Assembly: GCF_964656455.1 (NCBI RefSeq) | Contig: NC_135721.1 | Span: forward strand, 54,450,936-54,514,935 | DNA from: Halichoerus grypus | Lineage: Eukaryota; Chordata; Mammalia; Carnivora; Phocidae | Reading direction: 5' to 3' | DNA: 64,000 nucleotides | Shown: positions 32,131 to 43,575 of the stretch, in pieces | Numbering within the stretch: position 1 is the stretch's first letter | Layout: the number at the start of each line of letters is the position of its first letter | Notes under the pieces: generated by a model | Seen by the model: the letters and a program-made list of their open reading frames with translations, nothing else | Databases searched by the model: none | What the model was told of the DNA's origin: nothing | Position numbers and translations under genes: made by a program

Positions 32131-33619
32131 GTCGTTAGCTCAGATGGTGAAAGCTGGCACCCACAATATATTTATGATTGGAATCTGGAAGGACTGTTTG
32201 AAAGGTGCTACGCAGCTCTTTCCATGCACCTGTTGTGCGGTGCCCCTGACCCTCCCCATCCACACTTCTTTCCTGATAACATTCAGAGAATGAGTCGTTG
32301 GTGATAAAACTGTATAGCTAGAAAAGAAATCAGAATCAGATGAAAATGCCCATTCAGCACTCAGCTTGCCCACATCTCCTCTCCGGTTTTCTGGGCTACT
32401 GCATGTAGTTGCCACCTATCAGCCTGATCTTTCTGCAGTGGCAGGGATATTTGCAACTGGTGAGTGAAAAATATTTTAAATAATGTCAGAAATAATAAAG
32501 AGAGGAAGACAAGTTACTGCTCGGGAGATGTTATGGAATCTAGCTATGCAGGCAGAGGGGAAAGATGTAAGTCACGCCCATGGATATCATTTAGAAGACA
32601 ATAATAAAACCCTTCTGTGTGAAACAGGTTGTCAGCCTTAGGTTCTAGGAAACTGTGGTCTAGGCTTTTCCTCTTCAGTTTGGGAGTTCAGCAGGAAGTT
32701 AAGAGTAGTTGTACCCAACACTTTGATTTATATCACTGATGTGTTTCTGAAAAGCTGCAGATAAATCAAATTTTGTTTTTGCAAACTGAATCTCATGCAT
32801 GCTCCAGGGCGCTTCTTTTGGCCAAGGTAACTCTGCACTGGATCCTTACGTGTGTGTAAAGTGAAGGATAGAATCTTAGGCTGGAAATGCAAATAATCAC
32901 TGCGGAGTTTATCATCTATCTGTTAAGTTCACCTTACTGAGCTTTCTAAAAGTGGAGTACCAGAAGAATAAACTAGAAATGAAGCAGACCCTTGAAAAGA
33001 GGATTGTTGAACTGACATGCCCACAGCTTTTTATTTTTTCCCTCTCTTGAGAAAATGGAAATGTCAGAGAATGGCAAGCCTCATTTTCCTTTGCATGCTT
33101 AGGATGCATCATGTGTTTTGGGGAAAAGCGTAACTAACCTCTTGAGTTTTCTAAACACAAACCCCATCACTAGCGGCTTACGATGCCCATAACTCCAGGG
33201 TAGGAAGTACGGATGGCACCCAGGCGCCCTGCCTGCTTCCACAGCAGCGCCGGTCGTTGCCGAGAGGCTCTTGTGCTCCTGCTGCTGCCCCCGTCTTGCA
33301 AGTCTGTCCCGCACCTGGCCCCCAAAACAGCTCACGAACTGAAGCAGACACATGGGGCCCGTGTTAAAGAGCTCTGGGAGAGGCTCTGGATTTTTCTCTT
33401 CCACGTGATGCTCCACAGCCCAGCTTTTCTGGACCATCCTCTTAATGGGAGTCCTGCCCTGTACCTTCCAGCTCCCTAAGATACCAGGACGCATCAGACA
33501 GGTTGAAGGAGGCTCTGTTTTCTTGCCAGGGGAACATGGCCCTTTGCACCGAGACTGTAATACAATCTTTCCTCTCTGGGGCCGCGAATGCTACAGTGCA
33601 AAACCGTGTTTGAAAACCT
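32131..33619. other. Unique noncoding sequence with a GC-richer patch
   Basis: No gene or repeat is recognised. 33200-33320 is GC-richer with about nine CpGs, too small for a CpG island call. Frames at 33099-33494 (minus) and 33213-33479 (plus) lie opposite each other and are taken as chance. Confidence 0.45.
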
Positions 33620-33990
33620 CTTTTATCATTCATCGTCTCCAGACTGAAATCATTTTTGACAACCTCTGCAGAAAACAAGCAGCTTTCTGGCTACTGGCGA
33701 GTCGATTAAAGGGAGGAAACACATGTTCACTGTCAGACGAAGCCCCTGGAGAAAGCACTGACAACCTTTTAACCCCCTTTCCCAGGGAAAGGGCCCAAAT
33801 GTTTCTCTGGAACAAAATCACCACATTGTCTTAAGCATCTTTTCATTTCATGTATCTTTTTATTTCTTCCTAAGGCAAGACATGTAAAAATAATAATCCT
33901 CGGCACCTCTGTTTTTAGTTTGGACGTTAACGGATCTGTTTTATACCCTACTCAGGAAGACAGGGCAAGGGTATCATTAATGAATGTCTT
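33620..33990. promoter_or_regulatory. Candidate conserved noncoding element
   Basis: CpG-retaining sites ('ggcgagtcgattaaaggg' near 33697; 'gacgttaacggatctg' near 33923) sit in AT-rich unique DNA without repeats. Overlapping frames on both strands (33445-33834, 33630-33824) cannot both be coding and neither is recognised. Confidence 0.28.
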
Positions 33991-34740
33991 TTATGAACTA
34001 ACCCTTCCATTTTTTTTCACCGTCTGACCACAGTTTAAATACCAACACACCAATGAGTTCACTCACCTCATATAGTGATTCCTCAAACCCAGCCAAGAAG
34101 CCACAGGAGTGAAATTTTCTGAACAGTAGGAAGGCCCAACTAGCCGACATTATTAACAAGCTAAACAGTAAGACTAGGCTGCGGAAACTAGTGCATCTCA
34201 AGATCCTGAGCCTTACATTACTTATGCATATGTTGTCAAGTAAGTAATGAGAAGCAACCAGGGTGGGAGATGAAAGGTTCTATACGAAACTGAACATGAG
34301 TGTCAGGTGTGTGGGTTTGCTTCTTAAAAAAAAAAAAAAGGTAATAATTGTTTTAAAATGCCAGCCCTGTAATCATCACAATTACAAAAATATCTAGCTC
34401 TCAGCTCCTTAACCTATAACCTTAGTACTTTTTACCTCAGTTTCGCTGGCCCGGGTGGTTTGGTCTATTATGAGAAAATGATCCACCTTACTGCCCCCCT
34501 CCTCAAGACTGCATATTTGCTTTTAAGAGCCAAAAGGCAGGGTGGGGGGGACAAGCTTTAAAGCTGCTGTCTGTCTGGCTGGGAGAGGTGGCCTTGTGTG
34601 GACTGCCTAGAGCAGAGGAGTTCTCAGATGAAAAGAGGGGAGAGGAACAGCTCCACCCATGTGAATTGGTACATGGTGGCTTGTGTCCGCCATATTCCAT
34701 CAGCCCTCTTTGGTTTTGTTTTTCATTGCTTGTAAATTGA
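33991..34740. other. Unique noncoding sequence
   Basis: No gene is seen. A perfect 9-bp inverted repeat ('cattactta' 34216-34224 and 'taagtaatg' 34241-34249, 16-nt loop) is present, and an A-run at 34326-34339. Confidence 0.5.
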
Positions 34741-34993
34741 TTTTTATTATTTTTTTTTATTAAGGTGAAATTTGCGTAACATAAAATCAACACTTTAGAG
34801 TGAAGAATTCACAATGTTGTGTAATCACCCTCTCTATCTGGTTCCAAAACATATTCATCACCCCAAAATAAGACTTTGTACCCATTAAGCAGTTAATCCA
34901 CATTTCCTCCTCTCCCCAGCCTCTGGCAACCACCAATCCACTTTCTATTTCTATGGATTTACCTATTCTGGATATTTCCTATAAATAAAATCA

Positions 34994-35191
34994 CACAGGG
35001 GTGCCTGGGTAGGTCAGGCAGCTGAGCTTCTGACTCTTGATTTCAGCTCAGGTCATTATTTCAGGGTCCTGGGATCAAGCCCTGCATCAGGCTCTGCTCT
35101 AGGCAGGGAGGGGAAGCCTGCTTGAGATTCTCTTTCTCCCCCTGCCCTTCCCTCCTCACAGCCCTCTCTCTCTCTCTCAAATAAATATTTA

Positions 35192-35214
<23 letters not shown>
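34994..35214 (+). mobile_element. can-SINE (SINEC), older subtype, inside L1
   Basis: Sense copy: head 'ggggtgcctgggtaggtcag', body 'ctcttgatttcagctcaggt', CT-rich region, and an (AAAT)n tail. The 13-bp target-site duplication 'ataaataaaatca' at 34981-34993 and 35215-35227 is exact and cut from L1 sequence. The A-box region is altered ('ggtaggtcaggcagc'), so the internal promoter is likely weak. Confidence 0.95.
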
Positions 35215-35222
<8 letters not shown>

Positions 35223-35539
35223 AATCATGCAACATGTAACAGTTTGTGCCTGGCTTTTAAAATTTAGTATAATGTTTTTTGAGGTTCACCCACATTATAG
35301 CTTGTATCAGTACTTCATTTACTTTTATAGTTGAGTTAATATTCTATTGTATATATATACCATAATTCATTTATCCCTTCATCTCTTATGAACATTTGAG
35401 TTGGCTATTGTGAATAGTATTGCTATGAACATTCATGTACAAGTATTTGTTTGAAAACAAACTGAAAATAGGCGTATTCAATGCTTTGGGGGATACACCT
35501 AAGAGTAGAATTGCTAGATTAATATGGTAATTCCAGGTT

Positions 35540-35752
35540 TTACTTTCTGATGAACGAACTGCCCAACTGTTTTCCATAATGGCTAAACCATTTTATATTC
35601 CTATCAGCAATGCACAATTTCTCTATATTCTCATCAACACTTACTTTTTCATTCTTTTTCTTTTTTATTATAGCCATCCTAGAGGGTGTGAATCTCATGG
35701 TGGTTTTGATTTGCATTCTCTTAATGACTAATGATGTTGAGCATCTTTTCAT
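35540..35752 (-). pseudogene. L1 ORF2 C-terminal fragment (decayed)
   Basis: The 70-residue minus-strand frame contains 'MKRCSTSL', 'MQIKTTMR' and 'WFSHYGKQ', which correspond to the C-terminal, cysteine-containing region of L1 ORF2p. Bases between the blocks carry frameshifts and substitutions. It is a remnant of the reverse transcriptase/endonuclease protein within the L1 at 34741-36410, with no function expected. Confidence 0.8.
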
Positions 35753-36410
35753 GTCCTTGTTGGCCTTCTGTATGTCTTCTTTGCAGAAAGATTCAAGTGC
35801 TTTGCCTTTTTTTGAATAGAGTTGTTTGTCTTTTTTGTTGTTGAGTTCTAAGAGTTATATGTACTTACATATTCTGGAGACTAGACCCTTATCAGATACA
35901 TGATTTGTATATATTTTCTTGCATACTGTGGTTTTCTTTCCACTTTCTTGATAATGTCTTTTGATGCACAAAATTCTTAATTTTAAGTAATTCCAATTTG
36001 TTTATTTTTGCCACTGCTTTGGAGGTGTCATATATAAGAATCCATTGACAGATCCAAGGTCATGAAAATTTACCTCTATGGTTTCTTCTAGGGGTTTGAT
36101 AGTGCTGGCTCTTCTATTTAGATCTTTGATCCCTTTTGAGTTAAATTTTTGTATATGATCTGAGGTAGGGGTCCGGCTTCATTTTATTGCACGTGCATGT
36201 CTAGCTGTCCCAGCACTCTTCGCTGAAAAATCTATTTCTCCATTAAATGGTTTGGCACTCTTGCTGAAAAACCAGCTGGCCACAGATGTACAGTCTCAAT
36301 TCTATTCCATTGGTCTCTATGTCTATCCTTATGCCAGTACCACACTTTTTTGACCACCATAGCTTTGTAAAAGGTTTTGAATTGGGGAAATATGAGTCCT
36401 CCAATTTTCT

Positions 36411-37794
36411 ACTCACCCCCTTGATGAGCCTATTATAATGAGCCTATAATTCAGGTCCAGACCTTTCACTGCTTTCCTACTTCCCAGCAGAGTCTTTAGA
36501 CCTAAGACTTGGACACATCTCCAAACATTATCTTTACTATATCATTAAAAAAATGTCCTTGACCCTTTAAAATGTTACAACCAACCAATACTGCCTCATT
36601 AGAGATATTTTTGTGTTCTAATTCTAAAGTGTTATTTGTCAAGTAGTTTTGAAAGGAGTTGACTTTCTGTTATTTGAAAAATATATGCCCCAATTTTCTT
36701 CTATCACCACATTCTGGTTGCTTCCCTGAATAGCTTCAAAGAAACATTACAGGTGTTGGTCCCTAGGAGCCTGCAAAAATTCTGATGGCTGTTTGGAGAA
36801 TGAACTGTGTTGTAATATTTTTACCACAATACTACCTTCCACTCTCCCTACTGTCAGATAAGTTGGGTATATCTCAGTTTTTATGCTGAGCTTAATAAAA
36901 GGTTCCTGGCCATATGTCACACCAAATCCTGTAAGAAATGTGACATACAAATGCCTCTGTGTTCTGGGTCTCCACTTGACTTTGCATGGACATACCTGAA
37001 AGGGGTCTTGGTTTTGTTTCTGTCAGGTCATTTGTGTCTCCAAGCTTCCCATACTCCCACCTAGAAAGGCAATGAGGACCAACATTTCATCTCTCATATG
37101 TTGATAATGTATGAAATTACTCATAAAGGGTAAAACATCTTCCATAGTAAAAAAAATCAGCCTTACAATATGGGTGTAAAACACTACCTGAATGAAGGAG
37201 TATGTTGGCTTTCAGAGAAAAACAGAATAACTCTGACCACCACATTGACTCTTCCAGGAGGAAGTAACACTACATCATCTAATCTTTGACTTTATCTGTG
37301 AAAAGGGACCCAGAGAACTGGTCTATCCTGTGTCCTTCCATAACTGCTGTTATCTGGCTAACAGACAATGTTCTCAATGAGAGACAGATCAAAGAGAAAG
37401 ATGTAAGTTCAGAGGGGGCACTGAAGAATTCAAATCCCTACCGGTAGTTCAAATCCCTACAGTGGGATGGCTGATTTAAACCTTAGTAGAGGTTTGCCTG
37501 GGAGAAGCTGTGTGTGGTGAAGGGGAGACTCCCCACCTGTGAGCACAGGGTCAATGCACTGGAGGATTTGGTCCCAGTTTCCAAACTCAGTGATGTTGAG
37601 TGAGGGATGGGTGGCTGATGCTTCTTTTGATTCTTTTCAGAAAAACCACCCAGGAAGTAAAGTTTGATAAAGTGGCAAAGGTTGGAAGGAAAGCTAAAGT
37701 GATAGGGAAGACCTTTCTAATGGCATGCTTGGTCTTTTGGTGAACTTATTTCTTCTCCCTAGCTTCTTGAAAAATAAAATGTCATTTTGATGAT
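36411..37794. other. Unique noncoding sequence
   Basis: I see no gene or assigned transposon here. A 13-bp direct repeat ('ttcaaatccctac') stands at 37429-37441 and 37448-37460, a 19-bp period tandem duplication. Confidence 0.5.
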
Positions 37795-37972
37795 AATATA
37801 ACAATGGCCATTTGTTAAGTATATATTATAAGCTTAAAACTGTGGCTGGCTCTTTATAACTATTATAAAAACTATGATGGTATGTTAATGCCCATCCTAC
37901 AGATGAGAAAACTAAGGTACAAAGGGTTAAGACCGTTGCTTAAGAAAGCACAGCTGAAACACGGCAGAGCCA
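37795..37972 (-). repeat. MIR SINE
   Basis: Antisense MIR: 'gcccatcctacagatgagaa', 'aactaaggtacaaagggtta', 'gcttaagaaagcacagctga' match the family's 'cccattttacagatgaggaaactgaggc...cacagctag' order. Confidence 0.8.
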
Positions 37973-38100
37973 TTTTTTTTGTGGACTAATATAATACATG
38001 CTCATTGTAGAAAAAATGGAAAATGGAAAAACAGTATAAAGATGAAAATAAAAATCAACCATAATACCACCATCCATAAATAACCCAAATTATCTCTTTC
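37973..38100. repeat. Unassigned old LINE-like repeat
   Basis: 'tacatgctcattgtagaaaa' and 'aaaatcaaccataataccac' match a common old mammalian repeat phrase ('aaaatcacccataatcccacc'). Family not settled. Confidence 0.35.
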
Positions 38101-39284
38101 AACCAAGGCATACTTGCTCTGGGCTCCCAAATGTCTAAGCGGAAGCAAACCATCGCATGCGGCAGTCTCACCGTAATGCCTGTGAGTCTGTGTTGTTTTG
38201 CTCCTTTTTGACTGTTCTCATCTTTTTCTGTTCCCCCAATTTCTTTTTTCCTTCTGCATTTCCTACCCCTCACTCGCAGTTGTTCTTCTCTGTACGTCAC
38301 CCCTTTAAAGTGGAAGCTGGAAGGAGGGTTCCCAGTGGGTGGCAGGAGAGGCGTTCCACTTCCTCCTTCCAGAGTGCTCCAGAGATCCCCTGCCAACCCT
38401 TGCAACAGTTAGTCCCCAGGCTCCCCGCCCTGGCTCGTCTACCAGGAAAGGACACGGAGGCTGCACGAGATGAACTGACAAGGCTGTGCATGCATGTTTA
38501 CGAGCAACAGACGGTGGAAGTAAACACAGCCAAACCATCTTTCATCCATAGCACATATTATTGATTTTTCTCTAATTAAAACAGTCACAACAGTCATTGT
38601 TGTCATGCCTACGTTTCTCATCTTTTATATTTTAAATAGGAACCAGCTTGCTTGGTAAAAACCCAGCAATCCTCTTTCTTTCATCCCTCTCCCCTCCTCC
38701 CAGTTGAAGGCCATCTCCTCTTAAGGGGTCTTTTTGGGTCTTTGGTACTTTCATGATATGAAGCTCTCCACTCTTGTCAATCCCCATCCAATCTTTAGGC
38801 AGAAGGCTTCCTCAGCAAGGCAAAGGGTGACTCGTGAGCCCTGGCACTGAACCCCTTTCACAGTCACCGTAACTGGGAGCTCGAGGCATCTGTTTCTGTG
38901 ATTCCTCCTGGTTTGACTGTCACTCGTGTTAACAGCTGGACTTGCAATCTGGGAGATTTCTTCAACCGCGGGACTGCCACGGCCTCTGCCCTGTCATACC
39001 CCTGTCCCCTTGGTGGCTCAAAAGGGGCCTGAGGCAATGGGGGAGGGCCAAGAGTGGAGCAGTTGGTCTCCAGCTCCTTTGGGGAATAAATGGCCTTGGG
39101 TGGGGACATAAGAAAGGCGTGTGACCTCAGATCTTTATATGAGACTGGGAATGATGGACATCTGGAGCTTTGGGCTGGGCACCAATGACAAAAATGTTAA
39201 AAAGAAACGAATTTCCTGTTAGACGCATAAACAAATAGAAAGAGTCCCCGAGGAATGGATTTATCTGCTTGTAAAAACTTCTTA
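38101..39284. other. Unique noncoding sequence
   Basis: No gene is seen. 38157-38564 (plus, 135 codons) and 38055-38405 (minus, 116 codons) are opposite-strand frames over the same bases. Neither has a recognisable domain. Confidence 0.5.
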
Positions 39285-39415
39285 GTGGTTTGGCAGAGTG
39301 GAAAGCACACCAGGAACAGAGCCCCCCGCATCTACCACTGACTGACTTTGTGGCCTTGGACAAATACTAGACATTGCTGGTTTTCAGTTTTCTTCTCCGT
39401 GAGGGAACAAGATGC
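39285..39415 (+). repeat. MIR SINE fragment
   Basis: 'tggtttggcagagtggaaag' and 'ctgactttgtggccttggac' follow the tRNA-like and core parts of MIR in sense orientation. Confidence 0.55.
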
Positions 39416-39515
39416 ACCTGTAGACAGTTTTTGGTATTCCATGGAGTACTTAGAAGACAGAGGAAAGGAAGGGAGGAGACAGAGGGCCCTGGATCCTATA
39501 ATCTGCCACAGTTTT

Positions 39516-39746
39516 TATTTTTTTTATTTTTTTTATTTTATTTTTTATTTTTTTTAAGATTTTTTATTTATTTATTTGACAGAGAGAGACACAGCGAGAG
39601 AGGGAACACAAGCAGGGGGAGTGGGAGAGGGAGAAGCAGGCTTCCCGCTGAGCAGGGAGCCCGATGTGGGGCTCGATCCCAGGACCCTGGGATCATGACC
39701 AGAGCCGAAGGCAGACGCTTAACCATCTGAGCCACCCAGGCGCCCC
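39516..39746 (-). mobile_element. can-SINE (SINEC), young arctoid type
   Basis: The antisense copy begins with a long interrupted (T)nA tail, then 'agattttttatttatttatt', (GA)n, body 'agcaggcttcccgctgagca', and an intact head ending 'ctgagccacccaggcgcccc'. The 16-bp target-site duplication 'aatctgccacagtttt' at 39500-39515 and 39747-39762 is exact. Low divergence points to a recent insertion. The spurious frame 39374-39730 reads through it. Confidence 0.98.
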
Positions 39747-39762
39747 AATCTGCCACAGTTTT

Positions 39763-39938
39763 ATGTATAATTTCTAGGCCCTGGGTATGTATTGGTGAAT
39801 AAGAGAGATAACATCCATAACTTTAAAGAGTTTACAGCCTAGTGAGGGAGATAGAAAATAGACAAATAAATATGTAATGTAATGTCAAGAAGTAGTAAGT
39901 GATAGGCATAAAGAGAGAACTGTTTTAAGATTGATTGT
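39763..39938 (-). repeat. L2 LINE fragment
   Basis: Antisense L2: 'tctaggccctgggtatgtat', 'gagtttacagcctagtgagg', 'tagacaaataaatatgtaat', 'agtagtaagtgataggcata' in family order. The SINE at 39516 inserted next to its left end. Confidence 0.7.
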
Positions 39939-42529
39939 CCCTAAGAGCTGGGTATTTGGAGCTATCTCTGGGGCATGGAGAGCTCACAGCAAGTCATATT
40001 ATGTGTCCTCTATTTTCATACTACCACCCAGCAGATATTTTTATAAATCAAAGACAGACTTGAGAGCAAAACTGCAGTGTATGAAGATCACATGCAGGAT
40101 GAGCACATATAATGGGGGAACTGGCCCATCCGCTTTGCCTTGGGGACCAGAGGAAAAGGAGAGAGAGTGATCTCAGGCTGAAGGTACAAGAGCTTCAGGT
40201 GTCAGCATATAGATGGCTTTCCTTTTTGCTAAGGACTGTCTTTCTGAGCCACTGCCTTATATGGGGTCCCCAGTGCTTGAAGCCTGAGGCAACTGCCCGT
40301 ATTCCATGATTGTTTATCATTAAAGAGTTATATTAACCTATTTCAATCGCTAGATCAAATCCATGAATTTGAGTAGGAATAACCAGCTGTATTATCAAGA
40401 GACAAAATATGTTGAAGATTGAGAGTGGCTTTAATTAAGCTCTTCCAATCTTCATTTTTCAGCTGAAGACCCTAAAGGTGCAGAAGTTGGAGGAGCAAAA
40501 CCTCCATGACTACAGAGTTGCTTAGTCGTGTCAGAGGTGGACCACTCCAGGCCTGGGCTGCTGAGTTTATCCACACCACTCAGCTATGGTCCTGGCTATT
40601 GGCTTACATATCAGTTACACAAATACTCAGAATCAAAGTATTTTCCTAGGTGACTGGTCTGCTTAATTATCCAACAGAAATCAGTGGCTGTTCACCCAGG
40701 CTTGGATCTCTAATACTCTCCTAATTTAATTCTCTTCTGGTTATTCTCATCTGGACTATTTGTTCCTCTTTACGACAGAATCTAAATTAAACATTCAGAC
40801 TCATCTCATGAGGAGGACTGGGATCAGAGGCATCGAAGAATGACTTGGCACTCACCTGGTACAACTGGACTATAAAGATTTCCCATTTAAATGATGCAGA
40901 TTAAAAAAATGCCTCTGGATGAATCAGACACAGCAGACAGCCATGATTTCAACTCTTCAGTTTATGAATACTTTAAATAGGCAAAATAAGCCCTGTTGAG
41001 CTAATCTGTGCTTGGAAGCTTCCCAGTTCTCTAACTGAAAAGGAGGGTTATTGAACTGCAGGACGAAGTGAAGACCTACCATAAGACATTATATGGGCTG
41101 CTGGGTTTACATTCAGAAAACAATTCCTTATATGTAGATGATGCTTTATGGTTTAGAAATACTTTATGGTCTCTTCCATCTTCAGAAGAGTGTAAGTGGC
41201 ACACAGAAGTGCAACAAACATTGATCGTAAATGCAAGAGGTACATATCAGAGACCGAAGCCTACAATGATAAGATTTTTACTTTTGGAAAAGACCTCATA
41301 TAAACCGTTTAGTTAAACCATTCCAACTCTAGCAGTAACAGTGATTGTTTTATAATATCTCTGAGAGATGTATAAAGATGATTTGGGGGATCCTGTCAAC
41401 ATCTCTATCTCAAGTTGGATAAACTATCCCTTTGTTTGGTATACATTTTTTTTGGTGGGTAATCAGAAAAATGCACACATGTACCTAGCTATAAAATACA
41501 CAACTTAGTTCATGTCTGTGTATTCTAGCTTAATAACCCATAACCATTCCTCCAATCATTCTTCAGCAATGCAAGTTGTTGTCATGGTCAATGGTACTCC
41601 AGAGCTGTTCTAGATTGTCAATGTCCCTCATTTCATGTGGCTCCCAGAACTGAGCACACTGCTTTAGGACTATAGTTCAGCCCACTGGATGGGAAAGAAT
41701 TCCAAATCGGCCACTGCTGCTGTTGCACATCCTGCTCTCATGAGCTCACCCAAGCTAAATGGCTTAAGCAAGGTCATCTGCAATCCATGGTTCTCTAGAA
41801 GACTCAGCCTTTGTTTCCAGCTCTAGGGCTTTTTCCTCTAAGGAGATGAAGTTCACACCTGGCTAATAAGGTTCCTTCTAGAGTCATATCCAGAGTTGTG
41901 CAGAAATTTTCTTTGAACACAGTAGAAATTGTCTTGCTTTATACACTTCCCTGATACTGCAGGGGACAGACGCCTATAGTAAACAAGCCCCCATGGAATC
42001 TCTGTCCAGCAAGGAGGTCCACTAGGTATGGAAGCATGTCTCCACTTAGTCTCATTACCTTTGTTCCCTGAAGAAAGACCTTATAGGTCTCTGTACTTTC
42101 TCACACCACATACAGGAGAGACATGCTTAAGACAGTAGGGGTAGACTTAATAAGACAGTAGCATGACCTCTCCACACAACTTCCTTATTTTTTGATTTCC
42201 ATAAAATGAACCTAAAATTTTGCAATAAATTCTGAAGGCTGGGATACTATCTCTCTTGTATGGCCAAATTTTCTTGGGTTGGCTAGTGTCTTACCTTTAG
42301 ATGGATCCCGCTGAGATGGTTTTGCTCACCTTTGTGCTTCTTAACCTGGATAAGGGAGAAGAAAGGAGGATCAGCAAGGAGATGGAAGCCAAGTTTAATA
42401 CACAGATAAAACAGTACTATTGGGTCTCATTCAATAACTCAGTTGAGGCAAATGTCACTTCCTCTTCCTTGAAACTTCCCTTGTTTGGCTTCCAATACAA
42501 CATTCTCTCTTGATTTTCCCTCTACCTCA
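39939..42529. other. Unique noncoding sequence
   Basis: No gene and no confident transposon is recognised over about 2.6 kb. Small frames (39931-40170, 41068-41316, 42301-42513) match nothing. The segment near 41450-41560 may be an old LINE 3' end but is too diverged to call. Confidence 0.45.
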
Positions 42530-43575
42530 CTAGCTTTCCTTTCTTGCTTTCCATTGTTAGTTTTTCCTGTTACCCCAACCTTTTCCTGTTTGGAGTGCCT
42601 CAGCATTTAGTCCTTGGTCCTCTCCTGTCGCTATACTCACTCCCTTGGGAATTTCTTCCAGTCTCTTGGTTTTAAATACTATGCACGTGCAGGTGACTTC
42701 CAAAGTTACATCTTAAGTCCAGACCTCTCAAACTCCAGATGTATACCAACTACCTACTTCACATTTCCTCTGGCATGTCTAACAGACATCTTGAACTCAA
42801 CATGTTCAAAACTGAACTCCTAATCTTACCCCTAGCACATGTGCCTTCCCCATCTCAGTTGATCTTCCTATTGCTCAGGCCAAAAAACTCGAGGTCATTT
42901 TGACTTCCCTCTTTCTCTCTGACCAACATGAAATCTGTAAGCAAATCTTATTTGATCTACCTTCATATATATCCAGAATCTGACCCCTTCCCACCATCTT
43001 GTTCTATGCTACCATCATTTCTTGCTTGGAATATCTCAATACACTCCTGACAAGGTTTCCTGCTCCTGCATATGTCTCCCTTGACACAGCAGCCAGTGTG
43101 GTCTTTCTGAAATGTTAAATCAGATCGTGTCGCTCTTCTGCTCAAAACCTCACAATAGCTTCCTATTTCACTCAGAGCGAAAGTCCTTACATTGATTTAT
43201 GTGATCTGGCCCCAAATACCTTTGGCTTCCTAACCCTTTCTCTCACTCATTCTCTTCCAGCACCTTCAAGTATTTGTTCAAATATCACTGTACTCTACCT
43301 CCCCTCCAACCAGGGCATACACATCTCAAACTCCTGATCCCCTCATTCCACTCTTTCCTTTTCTGTTTCCACTATACCTAACGTTTGCTTACCTCTTATG
43401 TTTATTGCTTATTGTCTGTCTTTCTCCACTAGAATGTAAACTCCACAAGGGGAGGGATTTTTTTTTTTTTATCTGATTGGTTCATTTATGTATCTTGGCA
43501 ACGAGAGCAGTGCTTAGTCCAGAGGAGACAATAAATACTTGTTGAATAAAGCAATTAATGAATAAATGAACAAAG
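42530..43575 (+). mobile_element. L2 LINE, long 3' copy (about 1 kb)
   Basis: Sense order is preserved: 'ctcactcccttgggaatttc' (42637), 'cttgaactcaacatgttcaa' (42790), 'cacagcagccagtgtggtct' (43084), 'cagatcgtgtcgctcttctg' (43121), 'gtgatctggccccaaatacc' (43201), 'ctagaatgtaaactccacaa' (43430), then the tail 'aataaatacttgttgaataa' (43530). It includes the end of the ancestral ORF2 and the 3' UTR. It is inactive and has no open frame longer than about 70 codons, but is unusually complete for an L2. Confidence 0.82.

Larger units (their letters stand above)
34741..36410 (-). mobile_element. L1 LINE, 3' part, interrupted by a SINE
   Basis: Antisense L1 starts at a T-rich end (34741), runs through the 3' UTR ('aacataaaatcaacacttta', 'ccccaaaataagactttgta') and the C-terminal part of ORF2 ('gtgaatagtattgctatgaa', 'tggttttgatttgcattctc', 'atgttgagcatcttttcatg'), and stops near 36410. 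It is 5'-truncated, as most L1 copies are. A can-SINE was later inserted at 34994-35214. Many substitutions and frameshifts make it inactive and old (L1MA/L1MB-like). Confidence 0.9.

Noticed and set aside
33200..33320. Possible small CpG island
   Set aside because: About nine CpGs in 120 bases, too short and without promoter features.
39374..39730. 118-codon plus-strand frame
   Set aside because: It reads through the SINE tail and body; the same kind of residues (SRGSGRGRSRLPAEQGA) appears in the frame over the SINE at 15635.
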